Below the pieces are notes generated by a model. That model was not told the DNA's origin. It made no database searches and saw only the letters and a list, made by a program, of their open reading frames with translations. Made by a program: the position numbers and the translations under genes. Below, one piece after another: positions 46,779 through 55,904 of a DNA stretch of 64,000 bases. The DNA is from Mucilaginibacter straminoryzae. GTDB lineage: Bacteria; Bacteroidota; Bacteroidia; Sphingobacteriales; Sphingobacteriaceae. Positions within the stretch are counted from its first letter, which is position 1. Each line of letters begins with the position of its first letter. The stretch is taken from the NCBI RefSeq assembly GCF_022953055.1, contig NZ_JALJEJ010000007.1, forward strand, positions 124,001 to 188,000, given 5' to 3'.

Positions 46779-46955
46779 ACGCTTTGATTGTTTATGGTGA
46801 ACAAAGTTTTCAATTAGGGTATTAGTATTCTCTCACTACAAATATACATATTTGGAATATTATGTGCTTTATTGGCTATATTGCTGTAAAATTCATCTAC
46901 CTAAACAAAATCTTACCGTATCAGTTGATAAGTATCGAGCTGACTATTTTTTAAA

Positions 46956-48332
46956 ATGAGCAAAGTATTTACCATTACCGAAGGCCTGGAAAACCTTGGC
47001 GCTTTGCGCACAGGTGGCCAGGGTTCAGTTTATAAAGCACGGCGCATCGGCCCGCTGATAACGGCCGTTAAGCTGATACCTACACCTATATACAGTGAAA
47101 ACGAGGATGATAAGAACTATCGAAATTTCCTGAACGAGGTTGAGAAACTAAAACGGGTAAACCAGCAACCTAATCCTAACGTAGTTAAAATACTCAGTTC
47201 CGGCGTAACCGAAAGCGGTTCTTTCCCCTACATCGAGATGGAATATATAGAGGGGCCCGACCTGGAAGAGTTGCTTAAACCGCCACACGATAAGATCTTT
47301 ACCATTAAGGAGGTGATTAAGGTGGCGGACCAGTTGGCCTGCGCCTTGAGCCATTGCCATAATGTAGGTGTAAGGCACGGCGATATTAAAAGCAATAACG
47401 TAAAGTTCAATATCCATTCGGGTAACTATGTGCTGCTGGATTTTGGTTTGGCGGTGATGTCAGACGAGCAACGACGTACCAGTTTGCGTAATGCCGGGGC
47501 GATAGAATTTATGGCGCCCGAGCAGAACGAAGGACGCATGCTGTTCCAGACCGATGTTTACAGTTATGGCATTATCCTGTTTGAGCTACTGGCCGGAAGG
47601 GTGCCTTTCCCGCTGAATGATAATGGTGAAAACGCCAGGAATAATGTGAGGCTGCAGCATATAGAACAACCTGTTCCGAACCTGCTTGCGCTTCGTAAAG
47701 AAAACATGCCTGAAAGCTGGCCGGAAGATAAAAAGGCCATGGAGATGCAGGTGCCTGACTGGCTGATCGCCCTGATTAATAAATGTCTTGCTAAAAAGCC
47801 TGAACAACGGTACGCCGACGGTATGGCGCTTCACGAAGCCATTAATGAGCATAGTATTTCGGGAGGCACGAATGCAGAGCTTCAGGCAGAAAATGATCGC
47901 TTGCGAGCGCTACTTTATGACCCCGTTGCCAAAAGCAAAGCACAGGCAGAAGCCAGCAGGGCTTTCGCTGCGGAAGAGCAGCAAGCGCCATCGTCAGACA
48001 TGGTACAGATTTCTAAACCTCTATTTGTAGTGATGATGATCCTGCTTGTGGGATTTATGGGTATTGCGGGGTACTATACACTGTTTTATCATAATGGCAA
48101 AACGCCCGAGAATACAGGCCAGTTTGCGGATACTTTAACAGGTAAGAATGATACAACCATACATACCAGCAGCGGCGAACAGGATAACAACACCTCATCT
48201 GAAAATACGGTGCCGGTGCAGCCCAAAACGGATACGCCGCAGGTAAACAGAGAGATTAAACCAAAGGTGCCGGAAACTATCCCGGATACAACGCAAACCG
48301 ATACAAGTAATTCCAACCCCGATCAGCAGTAG
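46956..48332 (+). CDS. Membrane Ser/Thr protein kinase (first of two)
   Basis: A 458-aa Hanks-type kinase. Gly-rich loop RTGGQGSVYKA (19-28), Lys39 in ITAVKLIP, catalytic loop HGDIKSNN (141-148; Asp143, non-RD with Gly in place of Arg), DFG 162-164, and APE 187-189. Residues ~355-377 form one transmembrane span, followed by a ~80-residue outside tail rich in Thr, Asn and Pro. It is the first gene of a run with a phosphatase, FHA protein and SEDS-PBP, so it likely phosphorylates proteins of cell-wall synthesis. Residues 1-310 are almost the same as those of the kinase at 55.9 kb. Confidence 0.92.
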   Translation: MSKVFTITEGLENLGALRTGGQGSVYKARRIGPLITAVKLIPTPIYSENEDDKNYRNFLNEVEKLKRVNQQPNPNVVKILSSGVTESGSFPYIEMEYIEGPDLEELLKPPHDKIFTIKEVIKVADQLACALSHCHNVGVRHGDIKSNNVKFNIHSGNYVLLDFGLAVMSDEQRRTSLRNAGAIEFMAPEQNEGRMLFQTDVYSYGIILFELLAGRVPFPLNDNGENARNNVRLQHIEQPVPNLLALRKENMPESWPEDKKAMEMQVPDWLIALINKCLAKKPEQRYADGMALHEAINEHSISGGTNAELQAENDRLRALLYDPVAKSKAQAEASRAFAAEEQQAPSSDMVQISKPLFVVMMILLVGFMGIAGYYTLFYHNGKTPENTGQFADTLTGKNDTTIHTSSGEQDNNTSSENTVPVQPKTDTPQVNREIKPKVPETIPDTTQTDTSNSNPDQQ

Positions 48333-48402
48333 TACCGGGTCTTTGAAACACTGATCGCGATAAACTGTTGATGAGTTATTATTAAAAATACAACCTGCCT
48401 TC

Positions 48403-49359
48403 ATGGAATCGAAACCTAATTTTTGGGAACGTTTGGGTATACAAGACTGGTTCTTAACCAGTGCCAATAACGGCAAGCGTAACACAGAATACGCCTTAAC
48501 GCCGGATGATGTTTATAAATACATTGTTCAGAAATTCACTGAATCAATCGGCGATCTGTCTTTTGCAGACCGCGTTGTATTCTATCATGAATTTATCATC
48601 ATCCTTAGCGCCGATGATTACCGCCAGTTTATGGATAATAAACAAGGCATATTCGGCCTGATTGTTAACGAGTGCGTTAAGAAGTTTTACGAGGTATTGA
48701 AAGGATACCGCGAGCAGGGCAAGACCGTTGTGCCTTCCAGCTCGAAATGGGTATTCAGATTGGTATCACATCCGGATTATGCCAAAGGCGATAAGGGATT
48801 TATCGGCAAGTTACTGCCAGAAAGCAATACGCCAAAAGAAGAAAATCTTCGGGTAACTTTTATTCCGCGGCAAACGGGTATTGCGCAAACCTTTGATATC
48901 AGCCAGGATATTCTTAAGGGCTTTACCTACTACAGCGAAGGGTATTATGAATTGCCTTACGAAGAACAACTCTCGCTCGAAGAAAAAGAAAATGTAAAGG
49001 CAGAAAGCAATAAAACCTTCGCGCGGATGGAAACCATATTGCCTGATAAACAATTCGCCGGGAAAAAAGTAGAGTTCCTGATGCGCGAGCAGGAAATCAT
49101 CGTTTCGGGAGCAGACGAAGAGCGTGAAGGCGGAGAGATATTCAAGATCCCTTCTGATTGGGTGAACACACCGCACCTGATGATCAGGTATAACAACGCG
49201 GATGGTAAATTATATATGGCATCATTCGGCGAGAAAACAATGCTGAATGAGAACGAAGTTCCGGCAAGTAATATACAATCGCCGGAGTTGATTCCGTTAC
49301 CATATAATTCGCGCATTATCCTGAACGGGATAGTTGGTATCAATATTTATAAAAACTAA
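48403..49359 (+). CDS. FhaA-like scaffold protein (inferred)
   Basis: A 318-aa cytosolic protein that I do not recognise with certainty. The N-terminal ~130 residues contain RVVFYHEFIIILSADDYRQFMDNKQG and a helix-strand pattern (ECVKKFYEVLKGYREQGKTVV) that recall the N-terminal domain of actinobacterial FhaA (DUF3662). The C-terminal ~100 residues (TPHLMIRYNNADGKLYMASFGEKTMLN, LIPLPYNSRIILNG) look like a degenerate FHA beta-sandwich without the usual Gly-Arg and Ser-x-x-His. It lies between the kinase and phosphatase genes. Both domain calls are by eye. Confidence 0.65.
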   Translation: MESKPNFWERLGIQDWFLTSANNGKRNTEYALTPDDVYKYIVQKFTESIGDLSFADRVVFYHEFIIILSADDYRQFMDNKQGIFGLIVNECVKKFYEVLKGYREQGKTVVPSSSKWVFRLVSHPDYAKGDKGFIGKLLPESNTPKEENLRVTFIPRQTGIAQTFDISQDILKGFTYYSEGYYELPYEEQLSLEEKENVKAESNKTFARMETILPDKQFAGKKVEFLMREQEIIVSGADEEREGGEIFKIPSDWVNTPHLMIRYNNADGKLYMASFGEKTMLNENEVPASNIQSPELIPLPYNSRIILNGIVGINIYKN

Positions 49360-49360
49360 T

Positions 49361-49459
49361 ATGTCGCAGATACTATCGTTGGGTTTGCTGGTTGTTTGTG
49401 TGCTGTTGCTGGCAACTCATTTTAATGACATTAAAAGCTCGGGTAAACGTAATGGCTGA
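49361..49459 (+). CDS. Small single-pass membrane peptide (32 aa)
   Basis: ATG 49361 opens 32 codons: MSQILSLGLLVVCVLLLATHFNDIKSSGKRNG. It is one hydrophobic span with a charged C-terminus. It starts 1 nt after the preceding stop and its own TGA lies inside the start region of the phosphatase (ATGGCTGA), so translation would be coupled. Whether it is a real peptide or only a ribosome-delivery ORF cannot be told from one sequence. Confidence 0.5.
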   Translation: MSQILSLGLLVVCVLLLATHFNDIKSSGKRNG

Positions 49460-50912
49460 AAATTATTTTGGAATAACCGATACAGGCAAGCAGCGCAGTA
49501 ATAACGAGGATACTTTTATAGCGCAGCCTGCCGGCAATAAGAATTATTTGCTGGCTTGCGTAATAGATGGGGTAGGCGGATATGCCGGCGGCGAAGTAGC
49601 TGCGGAGATTGCTCGCGATACCATCATCGAACAGTTAAATAACGTTAGTGATAACGTTGAATCGGCTATTGTAGCTGCGTTACAGCTGGCTAACGACAAA
49701 ATTTTTAATGCTCGCACGTTGGATAAAAAGCACGACAGCATGGCCTGCGTATGTACCCTGGCCGTTGTTGACCTGCAGAACAACCAGCTCACTTATGGAC
49801 ACGTTGGCGATACGCGCCTATACTTATTCCGTGATGGTTCTTTAATAAAAATAACCAGCGACCATTCTTTCGTTGGTTTTTTAGAAGACTCGGGCAGGCT
49901 GACCGAAGAAGCTGCAATGAATCATCCGAAACGGAACGAAATTAACAAAGCCCTGGGCTTCGAAGGCAATATTGCCAGTCAGCAGAACTATATCGAAACG
50001 GGCAATTCGCCGTTCCTTCCCGGTGATGTGTTGTTGCTCTGTAGCGATGGCTTGACCGATATGGTCACTAAACAAGACATCATCACCATCCTTAACGAGG
50101 GTAGTTCCTTAAAAGAAAAGGCGAAACACCTGATCGACCTGGCTAATCACAACGGCGGGCATGATAATGTGACGGCCGTACTGGTAAAGAATGATAGGAG
50201 AGCGGCCACACAGGAAATTATCACCCCGGTAGCTCAAAAAAAGAGAGCTGATGAACCGGCGGTAGAAGCAACAGTAAGTGATACAGATGTTGAAAAGGAA
50301 AGTAATGTGACCGAAGCAGTTCGTCCTGCCAAAAAAAGCGGCAGGGGCGCCAATAAGTTCGTGATCGTCATACTCGTATTAATGATTACAGCTTTCATTG
50401 CAGCTACTATTTACACTGCTTATCAAAAAAAACAGTCGGCTGATGCGGCAAAGCCGGTTACGCAAACCGCGGTTGTTACCCAGGATACTACTGTTAAAGC
50501 GTCAACACTTCAGGGAATGCTGGATAGCTTGAAAACGGACACGCTGAAGCTAAAAGTGCCGCAGGTTAAAGCGCCGCTTACCCTAACTAAAAGTACCATC
50601 ATAAAAAAAGATACGCTATTTATAAAAGGCGATGGACAAACGGTAATTGGGCCGGCGGCTGGTTTTAACGGCCCTGCTTTTATTCTGCCAAAAAACTGTA
50701 AACTGATTGTGATGAGCAACCTTACATTTGATGGCTTTAAAACCGCCATTACTACTTATAACAATGCCTTGGTGCTGAAAAATGTAAAGTTCAGTAATTG
50801 CGAAGTGCCTGTACAGGTTTCGCTTACCACAATGAATAATGCTGCTGTAAGCGGCTGGTTGCCCGACCATGTTTTAAAATCCGATACCTCTGCAAAAGCC
50901 GTGAAGAAATAA
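49452..50912 (+). CDS. Membrane PP2C-family Ser/Thr phosphatase with beta-helix-like outer domain
   Basis: 486 aa from ATG 49452 (a longer frame has no good start). PP2C motifs are complete: GITDTGKQRSNNEDTF (8-22), CVIDGVGGYAGG (36-47), YGHVGDTRLYLFRDG, LLLCSDGLTDM (195-204) and GGHDNVTAV. One span at ~303-324, then an outside part whose residues ~370-460 have short repeated strands (LTLTKSTIIKKDTLFIKGDGQTVIG, KNCKLIVMSNLTFDGFKTAI, VLKNVKFSNC) like a small parallel beta-helix. It would reverse the kinases' action on the inner side. It overlaps the small ORF by 8 nt and precedes the SEDS-PBP gene by 5 nt. Confidence 0.9.
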   Translation: MAENYFGITDTGKQRSNNEDTFIAQPAGNKNYLLACVIDGVGGYAGGEVAAEIARDTIIEQLNNVSDNVESAIVAALQLANDKIFNARTLDKKHDSMACVCTLAVVDLQNNQLTYGHVGDTRLYLFRDGSLIKITSDHSFVGFLEDSGRLTEEAAMNHPKRNEINKALGFEGNIASQQNYIETGNSPFLPGDVLLLCSDGLTDMVTKQDIITILNEGSSLKEKAKHLIDLANHNGGHDNVTAVLVKNDRRAATQEIITPVAQKKRADEPAVEATVSDTDVEKESNVTEAVRPAKKSGRGANKFVIVILVLMITAFIAATIYTAYQKKQSADAAKPVTQTAVVTQDTTVKASTLQGMLDSLKTDTLKLKVPQVKAPLTLTKSTIIKKDTLFIKGDGQTVIGPAAGFNGPAFILPKNCKLIVMSNLTFDGFKTAITTYNNALVLKNVKFSNCEVPVQVSLTTMNNAAVSGWLPDHVLKSDTSAKAVKK

Positions 50913-50917
50913 TACGA

Positions 50918-53900
50918 ATGGAACAACATCTACCCCAAAAACCTTCAAGAATTAAAGAGCGGATTTTTCTTCTACTGGGCGCTATTGTGCTCGGGTTATT
51001 GTTCTATGAACTTTTCGGCGTACAGCAACGTAATTTTACCGATGTCGGGTCGCGGCTGCGCGAGGGAACGATGGTTAACCTGAATGGCAAAGACCCATCG
51101 GGCAGCTTTCGCCGGTTATTGGAAAAGGGCTATTACTTCGATGATAAAAAAGATATCGACCTGATAGAAACAGCGGTAGCGAAAGGCATGAAGCCAGGCG
51201 AGCAGTTTGACAACATTGGCGAACTGAACAAAAAAAGCTTTTTTATTGATGCTGATGAGGCGTGGGAAACAGGCGGGCAATCTTTTAAAAAAAGGGTAGA
51301 AGCGTCCCGTGCGCTTTTAGGCTATAGTGGTGATGATTCTGTTCGTTTTGTAGAGGAACGTAATAATCCGCCTCAGTTAGCCGATATGGTAGACGCCGCG
51401 GCAGGGCATAACAGCATAACCGCGTCGGTTTCGCACGAAAAAGCGCCGGTGGCGGGGGTACTGATGCGCTTGCGTATGGTACTGCCGCAAGATAGTATTG
51501 TGAGCGACGATGAGGACGAGGATCCTAAAACCATAACAGAAAATACAAGCCAGATCAAAAGAACGTATGCTTTAGATTCTGCGAAGCATAAACGTTTGCA
51601 ATCTTTCGCGGCTTATGCCCGCACCAACAGCAACGGCGAGGTGGTGTTTAAAAACCTTCCAGATGGTAAGGCATATCAGGTTTTGCCCCTTCAACCCGGT
51701 TCGCAGTTTGGGAAGTCGCAAGGCGTACAGGAATTAGATGAGGATGTGTCTTTGGCTTTTCGCCAGTCGCCGCATACTGTTCGTTTGCTTTCTACCCGCG
51801 ATTTTAACATTCTGAAGAAAGAGAAATCGCTGATTATCCGCACCCCGCAGCAGTTTAACCGATGGTACTGGATCGTCGTGGCAGGATTTTTCGCCGCCTT
51901 CCTCATCGTGCATGTGATTCTAAGCATTCGGTTCCCGGAAGCCGACCTGATATTACTCCCTGTGTTGATGATTCTTACCGGGCTGTCATTCCTGACATTG
52001 TTGAGTATACAAGACCCCCTGCGCGACCGCTTCCTGGCGCGGGACACACTCTACTATTTTGGGGCAGGTATGTTTGGCATCGTATTGCTCCAGTTTTTTA
52101 ACATTCGCCGCCTGACGCCAGACTCTGGACTGTACCGCCTGTTTGTATTTAAAAATGTGAATAGTGCGGCTAAAGGCTGGCCGTGGATTGTAATCGCTAT
52201 GGGGCTATTGGCGTTGCTGGTTAAATTTGGTACAGGGCCAGAAGGCAGCGGCGTTAAGGTGAATTTGTTCGGCTTTCAACCCAGCGAGTTTGTGAAATAT
52301 TTAGCGGTGCTGTTCCTGGCTGGTTTTCTTGCCGCAAACGAGCGATTCATCAGCGAATATCCAACTTTTAAAAAACGCTTAACCTTCTTCGGGTTTGCAC
52401 TGGCGGCCATTGTGACTACGCTGTTGTTGTTCCTGGTGCTGGGCGATTTAGGTCCGGCGATGGTGGTGTGTTTCACCTTTATCATTTTGTTCTCCTTTTC
52501 GCGGGGCGATTTCCTGTTCATGGCTGGTTCGGTGGTACTTTATGTGCTGCTCATCTGGGGACTAAAGAACGTGTGGCTTTCTACCTTAATCACCGCCGTT
52601 ATATTGACATTGCTGATGCTGTTTAAGCGTAAACAGCTGAGCGAATCAGCGATCATGACGCTGGTGATCATGGCGGCATTCCTAACCATAGACCAGGTTC
52701 CCGGTTTGGATAAATACTTCTCCGGCCCGGTTCAACGATTAAAAGAACGCAAAGCCATATGGCAAGATCCATGGAACAACGAAGTTTACGGCGGCGACCA
52801 GGTAGCCAACGGTTTGTGGGCCATGTCATCAGGCGGTATAACAGGGCAGGGTGCGGGTGAAAGTTTTGCTAAAACCATTCCTGAAGCGCATACAGACATG
52901 ATCTTGCCTTCTATAGGCGAGGAGTTTGGCTGGACGGGTATTGTATGCGTGTTCATCCTGTTTTTGATCCTTTTGCACCGGGCTATTATTATCGGCAGGC
53001 AGTCGGGGACACCGTTTTTGTTTTATCTCTGCGGCGGTATAGGGATATGTACCTTTGTGCAATTTCTGCTCATCGCCGGGGGCTCTACAGGCGCATTGCC
53101 GCTTTCCGGTGTGGTACTCCCGTTTGAAAGCTACGGCGGTTCATCGCTTATTGCCAATCTGGTGGCTGTAGGCTTTTTGTTGTCAGCATCACGTGTAAAA
53201 GGTACTCCCGTACAGATGGCTTACATTACCCAACAACAAGATCGTAACCTGGTACCTGCTTTAATGGCCGCCTGCGTTGGCTTATTGCTGCTAACGGTCA
53301 GTGTATCCCGATATTTGTTCAATAATAAAAAGTGGGTAGTACAACCAGCCTTAGTGGCAGATAGAAGTGGGGCACGTATGTTCAGTTACAATCCACGCAT
53401 TGCTATTTTGATGAACCGTCTTCAGGCCGGGTCTTTGTATGATCGTAATGGCCTGATCCTGGCAACAAGTAATCCGCAACTGATCCGTAAGCAAATCCGC
53501 CAATTAGAAAGTGCAGGAGTTACCGATTATAATCTCGATTCGGCTACCCACAAACGTTTGGATAGGTATTACCCGTTCGAGGAGCAAGCTTTCTTCTGGA
53601 CAGGAGACGCCAATACGGGTGTGTTCAATGGCAGTACAAACGGTTACTTTGCCGAGTATGAGCATGCGGCCGAATTACGCGGCTTTAAAACACCTGTTAC
53701 CAGTTATAATGTAACAGCAACCCGTTTCCAGGAAGATCGTTTCTTACCGCGAAACGTAAGGGAAATGACGGTAGCCAAAACAGATTATAGCGCTATAGCT
53801 CCGCTGCTGCTTGCGGGCATTAACAGTAAAGAAGTTGACGCATTTAAAAAGCGCAACCGCGACGTGCAATTAACCGTCGATGCAGGACTGCAGACCAATA

Positions 53901-55066
53901 TTCAGCAAATGATCGCTGCGGACGATTCGCTCAAAAACAACCGCGTTTCTGTAGTGGTAATGGAAGCAGAAACCGGCGATGTGTTAGCTTCTGCAGTTTA
54001 TCCGCTTCCGCCGGTAAAAAACTGGGAACAACTCACCATGAGCCAGTCTGAACAGAACGCACAAAATTATTGGATGACCACTGCCGACCTTGGTTTTACC
54101 TATGCCACGCCGCCGGGTTCTACTGCCAAGGTACTTACCGCAATGGCCGCCTTTAATAAGATGGGTATAGCTGCAAAAGACAGAACTTTTGAAGTAGAAG
54201 CAAGGGAGCGGATCCGGACCAAAGGATTGGAGCCCGATGAAACCGGGACCATCACCATGGAACGGGCGATAGCGAAATCGAACAACGTGTACTTTATAAA
54301 GCTGGCGAATGAAGAGCATTTGCAGGAAGATATGGCTACGCTTTATATGAAGACAGGGATGTTCCTGCATGGAGTGGGCGGTTACTTTTACGCCAAGCGC
54401 AACAATAACGAAAAACAGGAAGAGAAATGGCGCGAGCTTTGGCGAAAAACAGAATTTAATACCAAGCCGCGTTATGATCCGAATAACATCAGGCGTACCC
54501 GAGCTAAGGGTATTTCCGGTATGGCCTGGGGGCAGGGTGAATTGATCGCTACACCGGCCGCAGTAGCAAGGTTGGCCTCTGGTGTAGCCAACAACGGTAC
54601 GCTGATGGAAAATCGGTATGTGTTAAAGGTAAGCGATTCGACAACAGCAACGCGGAAAAGTTCGGATCTGGCAGCTAATCCGCAATATGCACAACTGCTT
54701 AGAAGTTATATGATAGAACAAAGCGCGCCTAAAGTTCCGATTCTGGGTATTAGCGTAGCGGGTAAAACCGGTACGCCGGAACGGATATGGAAGGGCGAAC
54801 AAATAAATGACGGCTGGTACGTATTTTTTGCACCTAAGGCCAACGGTAAGGGTAATATTGTTACCTGTATACGGGTAGAAAAAACAAGGGGGTCTTCAAA
54901 CGCGGTACATGCCGCCGGGAAGGATATTGTACCGTTATTGTTAAAACGGGGTTATATCAAAAATATAACAGAAGGGGCATCTTCGGTAAGCAGTCGTGTT
55001 GGAATGATGAAGGCTGTTGAAAAGCCGGAAGAAGAACCAATAGAACCGGATACCACCGTTCAGTAA
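50918..55066 (+). CDS. SEDS glycosyltransferase-class B PBP fusion (FtsW/RodA + transpeptidase)
   Basis: A single 1382-aa protein. Span 1 at ~15-32, then a ~270-residue outside part containing a carboxypeptidase-regulatory/CNA-B-like strand region (APVAGVLMRLRMVLP, NSNGEVVFKNLPDGKAYQVL). Residues ~315-760 form the SEDS membrane domain (FQPSEFVKYLAVLFL, IPEAHTDMILPSIGEEFGW with putative catalytic Asp660, GVVLPFESYGGSS). Another span at ~778-800 leads to the PBP pedestal (GSLYDRNGLILATS, 838-851) and a transpeptidase with S1068-TAK, SNN 1121-1123 and KTG 1283-1285. Both activities look intact: glycan polymerisation and crosslinking in one chain. It lies 5 nt after the phosphatase. Confidence 0.93.
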   Translation: MEQHLPQKPSRIKERIFLLLGAIVLGLLFYELFGVQQRNFTDVGSRLREGTMVNLNGKDPSGSFRRLLEKGYYFDDKKDIDLIETAVAKGMKPGEQFDNIGELNKKSFFIDADEAWETGGQSFKKRVEASRALLGYSGDDSVRFVEERNNPPQLADMVDAAAGHNSITASVSHEKAPVAGVLMRLRMVLPQDSIVSDDEDEDPKTITENTSQIKRTYALDSAKHKRLQSFAAYARTNSNGEVVFKNLPDGKAYQVLPLQPGSQFGKSQGVQELDEDVSLAFRQSPHTVRLLSTRDFNILKKEKSLIIRTPQQFNRWYWIVVAGFFAAFLIVHVILSIRFPEADLILLPVLMILTGLSFLTLLSIQDPLRDRFLARDTLYYFGAGMFGIVLLQFFNIRRLTPDSGLYRLFVFKNVNSAAKGWPWIVIAMGLLALLVKFGTGPEGSGVKVNLFGFQPSEFVKYLAVLFLAGFLAANERFISEYPTFKKRLTFFGFALAAIVTTLLLFLVLGDLGPAMVVCFTFIILFSFSRGDFLFMAGSVVLYVLLIWGLKNVWLSTLITAVILTLLMLFKRKQLSESAIMTLVIMAAFLTIDQVPGLDKYFSGPVQRLKERKAIWQDPWNNEVYGGDQVANGLWAMSSGGITGQGAGESFAKTIPEAHTDMILPSIGEEFGWTGIVCVFILFLILLHRAIIIGRQSGTPFLFYLCGGIGICTFVQFLLIAGGSTGALPLSGVVLPFESYGGSSLIANLVAVGFLLSASRVKGTPVQMAYITQQQDRNLVPALMAACVGLLLLTVSVSRYLFNNKKWVVQPALVADRSGARMFSYNPRIAILMNRLQAGSLYDRNGLILATSNPQLIRKQIRQLESAGVTDYNLDSATHKRLDRYYPFEEQAFFWTGDANTGVFNGSTNGYFAEYEHAAELRGFKTPVTSYNVTATRFQEDRFLPRNVREMTVAKTDYSAIAPLLLAGINSKEVDAFKKRNRDVQLTVDAGLQTNIQQMIAADDSLKNNRVSVVVMEAETGDVLASAVYPLPPVKNWEQLTMSQSEQNAQNYWMTTADLGFTYATPPGSTAKVLTAMAAFNKMGIAAKDRTFEVEARERIRTKGLEPDETGTITMERAIAKSNNVYFIKLANEEHLQEDMATLYMKTGMFLHGVGGYFYAKRNNNEKQEEKWRELWRKTEFNTKPRYDPNNIRRTRAKGISGMAWGQGELIATPAAVARLASGVANNGTLMENRYVLKVSDSTTATRKSSDLAANPQYAQLLRSYMIEQSAPKVPILGISVAGKTGTPERIWKGEQINDGWYVFFAPKANGKGNIVTCIRVEKTRGSSNAVHAAGKDIVPLLLKRGYIKNITEGASSVSSRVGMMKAVEKPEEEPIEPDTTVQ

Positions 55067-55118
55067 ATGGAAAAACATAAGCAGTAAAAACAGGGTTATT
55101 ATAATTGAATTGCAGATC

Positions 55119-55904
55119 ATGTTTGGATTATTTAAAAGCAGTACCGGCGAGCGACCGATGGATGTGAAAGCCATCCGGGATGCTTTGCTCAGATTTATAA
55201 AAGATCAGCTGCAAAAGCTGGAAGGGGAAGCCGGCGCAATTAAGGGCCTCCAGTTGTATTTGAATCCTTTACCCGAAGACAGGCATTTGTATGAAGCTGC
55301 TTTGAATATTGATCATGCCGAACAATTTAAAAATGAAGTACAGCGCATCGCCGATGATTACGCCCTGGCTTTACCGCAAAGTTGGACATTGGAGGTCGTT
55401 TTTACAGAAGAAATACCGACGCAGGCGGTAAAAGCGGCAAACTTAGGTGCTGCATTGTTTATCCGCACCACTAATCACAACATCCGCAAGTCTTCAGTAG
55501 CATTTATCCGTGTGCTGAACGGTAAAGCTGAACGCGATGAGTACGAAATTACTTCAGAAGGGGATAAGGTTAACATCGGCCGCGAGCGGCAGGTGCAGGT
55601 TAAAGATGGCTTTTTTAGAAAGAATGACATTGCCTTTCCGGGTGATAGCGAAAATGAAAGTAATAAGTACATTAGTCGCCAGCATGCCCACATCGAATGG
55701 AACAACGATACCGGTAGCTTCATGATCTTTGCGGATGAGGGCGGCGTGCCGCCGGGCAATAAGGTGAAAATCCACACCACCCGTGATGAGAACCTCATCA
55801 AGTTAAACTCAACCCATATCGGGCACCAGTTGCAGGAAGGTGACCAGGTAATTTTGGGCCAATCTGCCGTTATTGAATTTAGTTACAAGCCATCAGTTTC
55901 ATAA
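55119..55904 (+). CDS. FHA-domain protein
   Basis: 261 aa from ATG 55119; a TTG 9 nt upstream is less likely. The C-terminal ~115 residues have the FHA phosphothreonine-binding marks: NIGRER (152-157), ISRQHAHIEW (185-194), and LNSTHIGHQLQEGDQVILGQ. The N-terminal ~120 residues are helical/strand-mixed (YEAALNIDHAEQFKNEVQRIADDYALALP) and could be a distant FhaA-type domain. It most likely binds phosphothreonine made by the kinases on either side. Its TAA is followed directly by the GTG of the second kinase. Confidence 0.9.
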   Translation: MFGLFKSSTGERPMDVKAIRDALLRFIKDQLQKLEGEAGAIKGLQLYLNPLPEDRHLYEAALNIDHAEQFKNEVQRIADDYALALPQSWTLEVVFTEEIPTQAVKAANLGAALFIRTTNHNIRKSSVAFIRVLNGKAERDEYEITSEGDKVNIGRERQVQVKDGFFRKNDIAFPGDSENESNKYISRQHAHIEWNNDTGSFMIFADEGGVPPGNKVKIHTTRDENLIKLNSTHIGHQLQEGDQVILGQSAVIEFSYKPSVS

